A stretch of 64,000 nt of DNA from CALFCE01 sp964411665 (GCA_964411665.1 CAYPMR010000001.1:62001-126000); one strand, 5' to 3'; positions 35,070 through 44,385 are shown, numbered from the stretch's first letter. Translations and numbers: made by a program. Notes: generated by a model from the sequence alone, not told the origin.

Positions 35070-37018
35070 GCCAACAGTTTGCAAATCTGTTCTCTGCGAT
35101 TACGCTGGGTAACTGCGAAATAAAGAATCGCATTGTATCCACCGGGCATCATACCTACTTAGCAGATCGTGAACCCAACGATGCGTTGATCGCCTATCAT
35201 TCTGCGCGGGCAGAAGGTGGTGCTGGTTTGATTATCTCCGAAATTATTGCCGTACATGAAACCGCTGCTTTTTCCGGGCAGTTACTTAACATCGATAAGG
35301 CAACCAATTTAAGCAAGTATCAGCAACTGGCCGAAGCTTGCAATAAACACGATTGCAAACTCTTTGCTCAGCTATTTCATCCGGGCCGCGAAATATTGGC
35401 ATCCAAATCAGGGTTTCAGCCAATTGCGTATGCGCCGTCAGCTATTCCTACAGAACGTTTTCATATACTCCCCAAACCGATGTCGACGGCGTTGATTACA
35501 GACATCATCGATGGCTTCGGGGATAGTGCCGCAGCACTTGAAAAAGCCGGCTTCCAAGGTGTTGAAATTGTCGGCAATCAAGGTTATTTACCGGCACAGT
35601 TTTTAAGCCCGGCCACCAACCATCGAGATGATGAGTACGGTGGAGACTTTGAACGGCGATTAACGTTTGTTCGGCAATGTATCACTAGTATCAGATGTCG
35701 CGCTTCCAATATGGTGATAGGCATTCGTTTGTCTGTAGACGACTATGAACCCGAAGGCCTGGATGCGACGACTATGGCTGATATATGTTTCGCGCTAGAT
35801 AAAGAAGTTGATTACTTCAGTCTGGTTGCGGGCTCGTCTGCCACCTTGGGTGCATCAGTACATATTGTGGCACCGATGGGTGTGGAAGCCGCCTATGTTG
35901 CTTCTATGACGGAAGTGGTGCGTCGGCGCGTAACAAAGCCCGTGATGGTCACAGGCCGCATCAATCAACCGCAGGAAGCCGAACAGATACTCCAGCGCAA
36001 GCAGGCAGATTTATGCGGTATGACACGAGCGATGATATGCGATGCCCAGATGCCGAACAAAGCGCTTAAAGGTCAAGCTGATTCGATTCGGGCCTGCATC
36101 GCTTGCAACCAATCCTGCATTGGTCGAGCGCACAAGGGGCTAGGCATATCTTGTATACAAAATCCGGTGTCGGGTAGAGAGCTCACTTTGGGTACGTTTC
36201 TACCTGCAACAAAGAAAAAACGCATGGTGGTTGTGGGCGCTGGCCCTGCGGGTATGAAGTGTGCCGTCTCCGCTGCACAACGAGGTTTCGATGTTGAATT
36301 GTTCGAGCAATCGACGCAGATCGGTGGCCAGGTGTTACTGGCGCAACGTTTACCGGGCCGCGAGGAATTTGGTGGCTTGATTACCAATTTGAATTACGAG
36401 CTCACGCAGAGCAAGGTAAAAATTCAGTGTGGCTTAAAGGTGAGCCCGGATATCATTCGTGAACGCAATGCAGATCACGTGGTGTTAGCTACTGGTGCGA
36501 AATGTTATACACCCAATTTCGAATCGCTAGATTGCAATATGATGGTGCGCTTTGATGAGGCGCTGCTGGACAGTAAACGCGTTGGCAATCGGGTGGTCGT
36601 TGCGGACTGGAGAGGAGATTGGATTGGATTGGGCCTTGCCGAAAAATTTGCTAAAGCTGGTTGCCAGGTCTCGCTCTATACGAACGCTGCGATGGTAGGT
36701 GAAACCTTGCAGATCTACACGCGTAATCATTATGTAGGGCGGCTGTATAAGCTTGGCGTTAACATGGTGGTACATGCACGTCTTTTCGGTGCCGACTCAG
36801 GTAGCGTTTATTTTCAAAACACCCTTACTGATGAGCCAATGATTGTCGACGAAGTTGATACGCTTGTCTATTCCATGGGTGTGCGTCCAGCTGACTCACT
36901 TGCCAACTCGCTCGTTAATGAAGGTATACACTTTACGCCGATTGGTGATTGCGTTGTACCACGCAGTGCCGAAGAAGCGATATTCGACGCATTCACTTTA
37001 GCCTACGAGATTAATTAG
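35066..37018 (+). CDS. TMADH / 2,4-dienoyl-CoA-reductase-type FMN, 4Fe-4S, FAD oxidoreductase
   Basis: 650 residues. Residues 1-330 form an old-yellow-enzyme FMN barrel (NRIVSTGHHTYLAD, HPGRE, NQGYLPAQFLSP, YGGDFERRLTF). A 4Fe-4S motif C-x2-C-x3-C-x11-C follows at Cys 344, 347, 351 and 363. A nucleotide-binding module begins VVVGAGPAGMKCAVSAA near residue 387. This is the trimethylamine dehydrogenase layout, shared with N-methylproline demethylases and dienoyl-CoA reductases. Start is TTG overlapping the MttB stop, with AGGAAGG just upstream. Oxidative demethylation of the tertiary amine left by MttB is the natural inference. Confidence 0.85.
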   Translation: MSQQFANLFSAITLGNCEIKNRIVSTGHHTYLADREPNDALIAYHSARAEGGAGLIISEIIAVHETAAFSGQLLNIDKATNLSKYQQLAEACNKHDCKLFAQLFHPGREILASKSGFQPIAYAPSAIPTERFHILPKPMSTALITDIIDGFGDSAAALEKAGFQGVEIVGNQGYLPAQFLSPATNHRDDEYGGDFERRLTFVRQCITSIRCRASNMVIGIRLSVDDYEPEGLDATTMADICFALDKEVDYFSLVAGSSATLGASVHIVAPMGVEAAYVASMTEVVRRRVTKPVMVTGRINQPQEAEQILQRKQADLCGMTRAMICDAQMPNKALKGQADSIRACIACNQSCIGRAHKGLGISCIQNPVSGRELTLGTFLPATKKKRMVVVGAGPAGMKCAVSAAQRGFDVELFEQSTQIGGQVLLAQRLPGREEFGGLITNLNYELTQSKVKIQCGLKVSPDIIRERNADHVVLATGAKCYTPNFESLDCNMMVRFDEALLDSKRVGNRVVVADWRGDWIGLGLAEKFAKAGCQVSLYTNAAMVGETLQIYTRNHYVGRLYKLGVNMVVHARLFGADSGSVYFQNTLTDEPMIVDEVDTLVYSMGVRPADSLANSLVNEGIHFTPIGDCVVPRSAEEAIFDAFTLAYEIN

Positions 37019-38692
37019 ATGAAAGTAAACGGCGGGCAAGCGATTCTAGCGACCCTAAAGGCCAACAACATCAACGCCACCTTTGGATTACTGGGTGGTT
37101 CGATGCTTGAACTGTTCGATGCAATTTATAAAGATGACGATGTACATTATTATGGTGCTAGAGATGAACGCGCTGCAGCGCATATGGCAGATGCGTATGC
37201 GCGCATTAATGGCGGTCCAGGTGTCGTACTGGGTGCACAAGCGGGCCCAGGTGTTGCCAATCTGGTAACCGGTGTAACTGAAGCACACCTGGCTTACTCT
37301 CCTCTGGTTGCAATTGCCGGAATGGTTTCGCGTAAGCATCAGGGGCGCGATACGTTTCAAGAATTTGATCAGGTCTCGTTGTTTAAATCTATTTGTAAGC
37401 AATCCATCGTGGTACCGATGGCACATCGACTGCCAGAATTATTAAACGATGCTTTTCGCCTTGCAACGTCTGGACGACGTGGTCCGGTTGTGTTGCATGT
37501 AGCGCACGACATTGTTGGCGAAACCTTCGACATGGAAGAAGGGTTGAGTCCTCCATCCCCAATAGAACCTGCGGCACCGACTGCCGCTCAGATCAAGCAG
37601 ATCACGGCAATGCTAACGCAGGCAAAAGCACCGGTCATTTTTGCAGGCTCCGGGTTTAAATCTGATCATGGAAGTGCCACATTGCAAGCACTCGCAAAGA
37701 CACTAAACATCCCGGTAGTCGCATCTACAGGGCATGCGGATATAATGCCGCACGATCATCCTCTGTACGCCGGGCAGGCAGGGCCGCGAGGTAATGATGT
37801 TGCAAGCGGCTTAACTCGCACAGCTGATTTAATTCTGGCATTAGGAAATCGACTGGCGTTTAACTCAACGTTTCATAGTCACGATTATGTGTCAGCGAGT
37901 GCAAAGATTATTCAGGTAGATAGCGACGCTCGATATATTGGTCGTTACTTTCCAGTCACATTGGGAATTCAAGTCGATGCGGTACATTGTGCAACAGCGC
38001 TTATAGATGCTGTTGATTCCAATACACAAATTGACAAGAATTGGCAAGAATGGCGGTCCAGGTTCGATGTAAATAAGTCTATATTGGTAGATCAAAGAAA
38101 AGCGGAAGCTAACAATGATAGTTTTCCCCTGCTACCTCGAAGAGTGCTGGGCGAGGTGCGAGAAGTCTTACCCGAGAATACGATTTGCACCATTGATACC
38201 GGCAATGCCTGTTTGCAAGCGGCCGATAGGCTGGCACACTATCAATGCCCAAGTTTGGTAACGCCGCTCGATTTTGGCTTGGTCGGTTTTGCTTATGCCG
38301 CCGCCCTGGGTGCACAGGTTGCTGCACCCGATCGGCCTGTTGTCGCAGTTATTGGTGATGGCGGCTTTGGTTTCACCATGGCAGAGATTACCTCTGCCGT
38401 GCAGCATCAACTGCCTGTGATTGCCGTCGTTATTGACAACGGAGCATGGGGTGCAGAGAAAGCCTACCAAAAGGAATTTTTCGACGGTCGATTGTTAGGC
38501 GCAGAAATTATCAGCCCCGACTACGCAGAAGTTGCCAAACTCTGTGGAGCGCTTGGTTACTCTGTCGATCAGCCTGGCGATACTGCAGCGGCATTAACAG
38601 ACGCACTTAAGCAAAAGAAGCCTGCCGTTATTCATGTCAAAGTGGATCCGGATGCGATTAATGCGTTGCGTAAGGATTTGTTTAAGAAATAG
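37019..38692 (+). CDS. TPP-dependent enzyme of the acetolactate-synthase family with Xsc-like signature
   Basis: 557 residues in three ALS-type domains. The catalytic Glu 50 (GARDERAAAHMADAYAR) is present, ruling out glyoxylate carboligase, which lacks it. The TPP/metal motif starts at GDG 446-448 and ends IDN. Just after it, NGAWGAEKAYQKEFFDGR resembles the WGAEK-x2-Q-x3-F/Y-x2-R stretch of sulfoacetaldehyde acetyltransferase (Xsc). The protein is somewhat shorter than Xsc (about 590). It directly abuts the preceding flavoenzyme gene. Possible roles are cleavage of an aldehyde made by demethylation/deamination, or carboligation; substrate not proven. Confidence 0.82.
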   Translation: MKVNGGQAILATLKANNINATFGLLGGSMLELFDAIYKDDDVHYYGARDERAAAHMADAYARINGGPGVVLGAQAGPGVANLVTGVTEAHLAYSPLVAIAGMVSRKHQGRDTFQEFDQVSLFKSICKQSIVVPMAHRLPELLNDAFRLATSGRRGPVVLHVAHDIVGETFDMEEGLSPPSPIEPAAPTAAQIKQITAMLTQAKAPVIFAGSGFKSDHGSATLQALAKTLNIPVVASTGHADIMPHDHPLYAGQAGPRGNDVASGLTRTADLILALGNRLAFNSTFHSHDYVSASAKIIQVDSDARYIGRYFPVTLGIQVDAVHCATALIDAVDSNTQIDKNWQEWRSRFDVNKSILVDQRKAEANNDSFPLLPRRVLGEVREVLPENTICTIDTGNACLQAADRLAHYQCPSLVTPLDFGLVGFAYAAALGAQVAAPDRPVVAVIGDGGFGFTMAEITSAVQHQLPVIAVVIDNGAWGAEKAYQKEFFDGRLLGAEIISPDYAEVAKLCGALGYSVDQPGDTAAALTDALKQKKPAVIHVKVDPDAINALRKDLFKK

Positions 38693-39296
38693 GTATGTGT
38701 ATTCGGATCATTTTGGTATTGGTGTTGCCTAATAGAACTTCTCGTTTGATGGTGAGGGAGAATGTGCAACGACTTTCATAGTCAGTAATATTGAAAATTG
38801 GCGCATTAAATTGGCGCATTTAAAGTGCCGCATGAAAATCCGTCACAAAAACCTTAGTAGCAGGCGGATTGCCTACTCAGTCCCTATAAAAAAGCTTCTA
38901 CTTTACTCGCCAGTGCAAACTGGGGGAATTACACCACCACATGCCTTCGCACTGGGTCTACCCTCCAGAATTCGAATTGAGAACGGCAGTTTAGTCTGGG
39001 ACCGGTTCCTTATGTTCTTGAGTACCACATCTACTTTTCGATGGCCAGTACCATCATCGCTTCACGCATTTCAAAGCGACTCCACATTTCAAATATTTGG
39101 TAATGTATTCTCAACTATAGTTCGAATAGTGTAGGAAGAAGGTATTTAATCATTACCAATGATGTCTCAATGTAAAAAGGTGTCTCAATGTAAAAAGTCC
39201 CTGCGCTGCATTGGGTTTTTGCTGATTCAGTAATAAATGTACAAGAGTTGAAGGGTACACTAATAGAGCGTAATCAGGACGAGGAGAGAACTTGTG
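38693..39296. other. Intergenic region with two short tandem duplications
   Basis: About 600 bp without a convincing gene. ATTGGCGCATT(T)AA is duplicated at 38797-38809 and 38810-38823, and TGTCTCAATGTAAAAAG at 39163-39179 and 39181-39197. A 107-codon frame at 38811-39134 lacks protein character. GGAG at 39283 serves the next gene. Confidence 0.5.
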
Positions 39297-41621
39297 ATGC
39301 ATAGACGTAAAGTGGATGTAACTAAGCAGTTACACGGCTTATTGGTATTTCTTTTCTGCACGATTGTCAGCGTAACAGCCAATGCAGACACAGAAACACC
39401 GACCACTCATATCACCTCAGACCTGAGCAATCTGACAGCAGGCACTGTCACCTTCAGTGGCAAAGCCAATGATGAAGGGGGTAGTGGGGTTGATCGTGTT
39501 TTTGTCGCTATTCGTAATAGTGCAGGTCTGTTTTATTACGACGGTGCGTTCCGTCCAGAGGATACAGTTAATTTCAGACACCTGAATGTAGCGAATGGAA
39601 CGGATAACTGGTCGTTCAGCGTGCCACTGCCAGCGGGTACCTTTGAAGTGACAGCACGTGCTCGCGATGGGGCGCGTAACCAGAACCCTCGTATACGGGA
39701 TCGACGCACTGTGGTGGTGTCAGCGCGTAGTGGCGGTCAAGCCAGCGGATCAAACTCCTTCGTACAGGGCAATACGCTGGTGTTCCCTGATAACGGGTAT
39801 TACCAAGTACAAACTGTCAACGGCTCACGCAATATCTGTGAAGGTCGGCGTTCGTGTGATGTAGAAGACGGTACCTATGTCGTCATCAATCACACAACGG
39901 GACAGCGGTTTAACAATGTGGTTGTCGGGAGTCGAGATGGTTCCACGGGCAGTAGCGCCGGTTCGGGTAACAATTCCGGCGGTGGCGGAATCGCCGTCAA
40001 TGGCAACATCATCCGCTTTGCGAACAATGACTACTATCAGGTACAAACATCTGACGGCTCTCGTAACATTTGCGAAGGTCAGCGTTCGTGCGATGTACAG
40101 GACGGCACCTATGTGGTTATTAATCACACAACAGGCCAGCGTTTTGGGAACATCGTCGTCGGAAACAATGGCGGATCAGATGGGAACACAGGAAGTCCTG
40201 ATAATTCATCCAACCAGTCAGGTATTACTGTCGAAAACGGGGTTATCCGCTTTCCGGACAATGGTTACTACCAAGTACAAACATCAGACGGATCGCGCAA
40301 TATCTGTGAAGGTGAGCGTTCGTGTACAGTACCAAATGGGACCTATACCGTAATTAATCACACGACCGGCCAACGAATCAGCGACTTTGTGGTTGGTAGC
40401 AACACATCCAATCCAGCACCGTCAGCACCGTCAGCACCGGTCGAATCAATCATCACGGTCACTGGCAACACGATTAGTTGGCCGGATAACGGCTACTACC
40501 AGGTACAAACCTCTGATGGATCGGTCAACATTTGTGAGGGTGAGCGTTCGTGCACGGTGCCGCCGGGTATTTATCGGGTGATTAATCACACGACCGGAGA
40601 ACGGTTACGGGCAACTGTGGGAGATCCAGGTAACATACCTATAATCAATCAAACAACATGGCCCGACATACTGAGAAACGCTATTACAACACTGAATGGT
40701 GTACAAGTTCAGGACCTGCATGATCGAGTGCTGGAGCGCATTAGGACCTTAACGAGCTTTGCTAGTGCTGACAGCAGCCTGTTTGGGCCGGCAACCGGTT
40801 CTCAAGAACTGGTAGATTTGGGCCTGACGCTACAGCCCTTGCAGAACCCGGATGATGATCGCTTACTCGATTACGTATGCTCGAACGGCGGAACCCTGAC
40901 TCTGACACTTTCACCAGTATCGCTGTGGATTAGTAACACCGACAACTGTTTTGTCGAAGATGTGACTATAAATGGCAGCTTTCGACACAATTCGGGGGGG
41001 CCTGAAGGAGTTCAAAGCACTATAGATGGCACATCGTTCAACTTTGCAGACGGGAGTCAATTTTCGATTTCAGGTGAACACCGAACCGACGTTAACCGGA
41101 CCTTCACAAGCCGTTCCATCAGCTGGACAAATATGAGTTTTTCAGAAATCTCAGGCTCGAGTAATTATTCGGTAACAGATTTTAATGTAACCCGTGAGTC
41201 GACTGTTGCGCCAACCTCCGGCTTTGGCTCTCTACCGATTGAACTCGAAGACGGCAGTACTGTGTTCTCGAACACTGAGACCCACAGTGCTAGCGCACGC
41301 GGGAGCTTTAATGTGACAGCTGACTGGACATCCTTTCAGCCTTTTTCAGTAAATTCCGACTTATCACTGGGCGGTGGTATTTTCTTCAGTTTGATCGAGG
41401 AGGAAAGACCCCAGCAGTGGACAGACGGCAGTTTTTCCGTAGTTGCACCCGATGGAAGCAGCGTGACTCTGGAACCATTACCAAACGATGATTCCCAAGC
41501 TGTCGTGACCGTTTCAGGCGTTGCAGCGACTCAACTGGTTTCGTGGAATGACGGGTTTCAGGTTTACTGCCGTGCTGACAGATTAGAAATAAGTTTGTGT
41601 CAGCCTGAATTAGAATTTTGA
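39297..41621 (+). CDS. Secreted protein with four copies of a Cys-pair repeat module
   Basis: 774 residues with a signal peptide cut near SVTANA. Residues about 35-145 look like an Ig-like beta domain. Four modules follow at a period of about 77 residues (cores near 166, 244, 322 and 398). Each carries DNGYYQVQT, SRNICEG-xRSC (C-x5-C) and VINHTTGxR, and they are joined by Gly/Ser/Asn/Pro-rich linkers. The C-terminal half (about 440-774) is beta-rich with ESTVAP and NVTADW segments and few landmarks. I do not recognise the module as a named domain. No sorting signal or anchor is seen, so it is probably released or outer-membrane associated. Monocistronic. Confidence 0.82.
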   Translation: MHRRKVDVTKQLHGLLVFLFCTIVSVTANADTETPTTHITSDLSNLTAGTVTFSGKANDEGGSGVDRVFVAIRNSAGLFYYDGAFRPEDTVNFRHLNVANGTDNWSFSVPLPAGTFEVTARARDGARNQNPRIRDRRTVVVSARSGGQASGSNSFVQGNTLVFPDNGYYQVQTVNGSRNICEGRRSCDVEDGTYVVINHTTGQRFNNVVVGSRDGSTGSSAGSGNNSGGGGIAVNGNIIRFANNDYYQVQTSDGSRNICEGQRSCDVQDGTYVVINHTTGQRFGNIVVGNNGGSDGNTGSPDNSSNQSGITVENGVIRFPDNGYYQVQTSDGSRNICEGERSCTVPNGTYTVINHTTGQRISDFVVGSNTSNPAPSAPSAPVESIITVTGNTISWPDNGYYQVQTSDGSVNICEGERSCTVPPGIYRVINHTTGERLRATVGDPGNIPIINQTTWPDILRNAITTLNGVQVQDLHDRVLERIRTLTSFASADSSLFGPATGSQELVDLGLTLQPLQNPDDDRLLDYVCSNGGTLTLTLSPVSLWISNTDNCFVEDVTINGSFRHNSGGPEGVQSTIDGTSFNFADGSQFSISGEHRTDVNRTFTSRSISWTNMSFSEISGSSNYSVTDFNVTRESTVAPTSGFGSLPIELEDGSTVFSNTETHSASARGSFNVTADWTSFQPFSVNSDLSLGGGIFFSLIEEERPQQWTDGSFSVVAPDGSSVTLEPLPNDDSQAVVTVSGVAATQLVSWNDGFQVYCRADRLEISLCQPELEF

Positions 41622-41651
41622 TAGGCTATAGATTTTTTTAAAAACAAAATA

Positions 41652-41683
41652 AAAGGGGGATAGTTTTCTAAACTATCCCCTTT
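41652..41683 (-). terminator. Rho-independent terminator for the minus strand
   Basis: A hairpin pairing AAAGGGGGATAGTTT with AAACTATCCCCTTT (one bulge) is followed, on the minus strand, by TTTTATTTTGTTTTT. It would end transcripts of the MBL-fold remnant and may also slow forward transcription from the secreted-protein gene. Confidence 0.8.
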
Positions 41684-41721
41684 CACGTTCAGTACACCCA
41701 ATCCTTTAGAATTACATAAAA

Positions 41722-41934
41722 TCAAACGGTAGCAGGCACACAGACGTGACTGTCATCATCCTTTCCGATTTTTCCAGCATTCGGAACACCGAAGTGGTAA
41801 CCACCGATATTCATGTTTTCAGCATTTGCTTGATCAACAATGGCCATTCGGGTTTCGGTAGCCTGATTTGTCAGCTGGAAAACAGGGGTCGGACCGTCAC
41901 AATTGTCTGAAAGGTAACAACATTCCGCTAGCAT
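41722..41934 (-). pseudogene. C-terminal remnant of an MBL-fold metallo-hydrolase
   Basis: 70 codons. The last 45 residues (ATETRMAIVDQANAENM, GGYHFGVPNAGKIGKDD, then a final Val-Pro) follow the C-terminal pattern TR-x4-D-A...GYHFPFPG-G-I...P of MBL-fold hydrolases; the first 25 residues do not, and the metal-binding HxHxDH part is missing. A good terminator follows, as for a once-expressed gene. Upstream frame closes within about 30 bp. Most likely a deletion remnant at the edge of the accessory block; a small intact protein is less likely. Confidence 0.5.
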
Positions 41935-42373
41935 ATACTCAAATAAACCGCTTAAAGATTGTTTTTAGTACCCTAATCAAATTCTAACCCTAGAGAGATT
42001 TCCGCAATAGATCTATTGCACTAGAAAGCGTTTTCGGCACTGAAAATAGATCTAAGCTACATTTCAAGCAACAGATGGATAGGAATTACAGGGATTTCAT
42101 AACGTTACAATGGTCCGATCCCAAATACCAAGTTGTCTTTGCACACCCATTACAGAGACATCAAAAGTTGTGGCCATTCGAGATGCATGAGCCTCTCCGT
42201 AGTTCTGCAGGAACATTAGGACATATGTTGCTGATGTACTGCCTAAAACACTTTCAAGCACAGGATTCACTTTGACCACCTGGTACCACAATATGTGGTT
42301 ATATTACAACTAGTTGTGGTAGAAGAAAGTGTGTAAATAGTAAAATGATGGCTATTACTGGAGTAAGCCTCTC
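41935..42373. other. Intergenic region with two dyads
   Basis: A+T-rich stretch between the remnant and the OLD gene. It contains ACCACA-ATA-TGTGGT (near 42285) and the perfect palindrome ACAACTAGTTGT (42306-42317), both upstream of a small forward ORF, and could be its control region. A 66-codon frame at 42075-42275 has no recognisable features. Confidence 0.4.
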
Positions 42374-42451
42374 ATGCGATTCCTACGACGTTTGACCGGA
42401 GCGGTAGCAAAGGGATTAAATAGTCTAATTTCGCCTGTACGCGTTCATTAG
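42374..42451 (+). CDS. Candidate 25-residue cationic amphipathic micropeptide
   Basis: ATG at 42374 opens a short frame coding MRFLRRLTGAVAKGLNSLI plus six more residues, ending TAG five bases before the end of the convergent OLD gene. GGAG lies 10 bases upstream. Basic residues cluster at the N-terminus and a hydrophobic, potentially helical face follows, as in toxin or membrane-active peptides. Two dyads precede it. It is too short to judge coding potential, so this is a weak call. Confidence 0.25.
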   Translation: MRFLRRLTGAVAKGLNSLISPVRVH

Positions 42452-42456
42452 TTATT

Positions 42457-44229
42457 TTATTCATACATGGATATTACTTTATCAACAAATTGCTGTGCTA
42501 AAGTAAACTCCTCAGCACTTATTTCCTCAAGCGCAGCATAAGGTTTACCGCTTGATCCTCGTGTTAATCCAAGTTCTTCTTCTATATCATTAACTAAAGA
42601 AATGGTGCGGCCAAAATTAGTATCAACTACGTTCTCAATAGCTGTACTAGCGATATCTGCCGAATTAATCGCGTCAAGAGATTTACCCGCTTGATGATCA
42701 ATATCATAAACTGCTATATAAGGTATGCTAAATTTATTGAGTAAGCCCATATACGTTGGAATATTATTTTTCGAGCCACAGTCAATGACAGAATATTCAT
42801 GTTTAAAACAGTTTGAGCACTGCGCAATATACGGAATAACAGTTTTCTCAGTTGATCCTTCAACTAGTATTACCTTTTCAGCAAAAAACAGTTCGCTTCT
42901 ATCTGGATTGACCCAATAACTAAGATTAAAATCCTTTTTGCCATTTCCAGTAAAGATATCCTCAGTACATTGACAGACTATTGTTCCGTCTTCCGCATGA
43001 TTTTTTCTGACTATACAAATTGACTTGTAATATTCCAAATCAACTAATGAACTTGAGTGAGTGCAAAGAGCTACTTGCGCTCCGCCATCTACAAGTGTAA
43101 CTAAAGAATCAAAAAGTGCTCTTTGTGCTTGAGGGTGTAGATATAACTCAGGCTCTTCTAAAATGAAAAACATAGAGTTAGAGGCTCTTCTTGACCCAGC
43201 AGTCTCGCCATCCTCTTCGGCAACAAGGCGCTCCTCTCGTAGAGTTTCCGCAATAGTTTTAATTAATGCAAAACTTAGTGCTCTTTGAAGCCCATGACCT
43301 TTACGATTAATATCTGTTTTAACACCATCATTTACCCAAACATGGGTATTAGCCTTGAATACATCATCAATATTTGGCGCGACAATTTCGACATCAATCT
43401 CCGCCCCCCAATTTGATAAATGAGCACTTAACTTTTCTTCAAATGATGCTAGTTCCGGTGGCCGCTCTTTATTGTGATTTCCTTCTCTATCAGTCTTATT
43501 AAGAAGACCAAAAAGATTAGACATATTTTCCTTAGCAGATATCCATTCAGGGTTAGTGGAAGACATTTGCTCGATCAGTTTTGAGTACAGTGAACCGAAT
43601 GCGCTTGTTTCCTTTGTAACGTAATCATCAGTTGCGCTTCTTACGGCCGGTATATGAAATATCTTACCAAATATTCCCTTTGCTACATTTTTTTGACCAA
43701 GAAAATTGGCTTCCTCCATCTCATAATTAAATTGGACTGTGTCCTGATTTCTGTTCAAATATTCTGACTGTGCGTGTTTTATATTTGCTTGTGTTATCCT
43801 GCCGGACCCTGGGAGAAATTCCACAAAAGGCAGTGCCTCTGCTGTTGATCTCGTCGTGTAGGCACTTGCATTACTCTCTTGAAGCCACTCTTCTACCGGA
43901 TTCTGAATATAGCCTTTGTAATCAAAGCTTCCTGATATATTGGCAGTTTTTCGAACTCTGATTTCGTCTGAGGAGGTAACATATTTCTTGAACGTAGATC
44001 TATCACTTTCATCGAGATCAGTAAAAATCAATTCGACAAACAATTCGTCTGTGTTGTTATTGAAATCCAATTCATGTGGCTTTAGCTCTCCAAAGAAGAA
44101 TAACAATGCGCTTAATATGTTTGATTTACCGTGATTATTCTGACCAATAAATATCATTAGGTCTTGATAATCTAAATCAACAAATTGAATAGAGCGCCAA
44201 TTTTTAATTTGGGCGTTTTTGATTTTCAA
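42457..44229 (-). CDS. OLD-family ATPase-TOPRIM nuclease (class 1-like)
   Basis: 590 residues. The N-terminal ABC/SMC-type ATPase has Walker A GQNNHGKS (29-36) and Walker B FFILEEPELYLHPQAQ; a TOPRIM domain starts near 452 with VILVEGSTEKTVI (Glu about 457) and has the DxD pair in AVYDIDH (about 509 and 511). This is the layout of overcoming-lysogenization-defect nucleases, some of which act in phage defence (P2 Old; GajA in Gabija). No UvrD-like GajB partner is adjacent, so it is not Gabija. Last gene of the A+T-rich minus-strand block, 156 bp after the 377-residue gene. Confidence 0.87.
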   Translation of the reverse strand: MKIKNAQIKNWRSIQFVDLDYQDLMIFIGQNNHGKSNILSALLFFFGELKPHELDFNNNTDELFVELIFTDLDESDRSTFKKYVTSSDEIRVRKTANISGSFDYKGYIQNPVEEWLQESNASAYTTRSTAEALPFVEFLPGSGRITQANIKHAQSEYLNRNQDTVQFNYEMEEANFLGQKNVAKGIFGKIFHIPAVRSATDDYVTKETSAFGSLYSKLIEQMSSTNPEWISAKENMSNLFGLLNKTDREGNHNKERPPELASFEEKLSAHLSNWGAEIDVEIVAPNIDDVFKANTHVWVNDGVKTDINRKGHGLQRALSFALIKTIAETLREERLVAEEDGETAGSRRASNSMFFILEEPELYLHPQAQRALFDSLVTLVDGGAQVALCTHSSSLVDLEYYKSICIVRKNHAEDGTIVCQCTEDIFTGNGKKDFNLSYWVNPDRSELFFAEKVILVEGSTEKTVIPYIAQCSNCFKHEYSVIDCGSKNNIPTYMGLLNKFSIPYIAVYDIDHQAGKSLDAINSADIASTAIENVVDTNFGRTISLVNDIEEELGLTRGSSGKPYAALEEISAEEFTLAQQFVDKVISMYE

Positions 44230-44385
44230 TTCAATATCCTTATTATCGACTGTCGATAGAAACTAACACCTCAATCACAGAGCCGGTGTAGTAGAGGATT
44301 TTTTAATAAAAGAGCGCAACGACGTCACATCTATTGCTCAACGTAGTTCTCCCCGCGGGGCTTAACTTGATATACGCGGTGTTTG
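44230..44385. other. Gap with a G+C-rich hairpin
   Basis: Between the 377-residue gene and the OLD gene. On the minus strand the stop is followed by ACAAACACC, then GTTAAGC, the palindrome CCCCGCGGGG, AGAACTACG and GTTGAGC. The GTTGAGC fits an attC core (GTTRRRY), but the partner box is poor, so a degenerate attC is only possible. Confidence 0.3.

Noticed and set aside
37019..38692. Glyoxylate carboligase as the identity of the TPP enzyme
   Set aside because: Gcl lacks the catalytic glutamate, whereas Glu 50 is present here.
38811..39134. 107-codon forward frame after the TPP-enzyme gene
   Set aside because: No ribosome site, mixed composition with no domain or membrane pattern, and its 5' end lies in a tandem duplication.
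42075..42275. 66-codon forward frame near the OLD gene
   Set aside because: No recognisable features or ribosome site; likely chance in A+T-rich DNA.
42457..44229. Gabija system (GajA/GajB)
   Set aside because: No UvrD-like helicase gene is adjacent to the OLD nuclease on either side.
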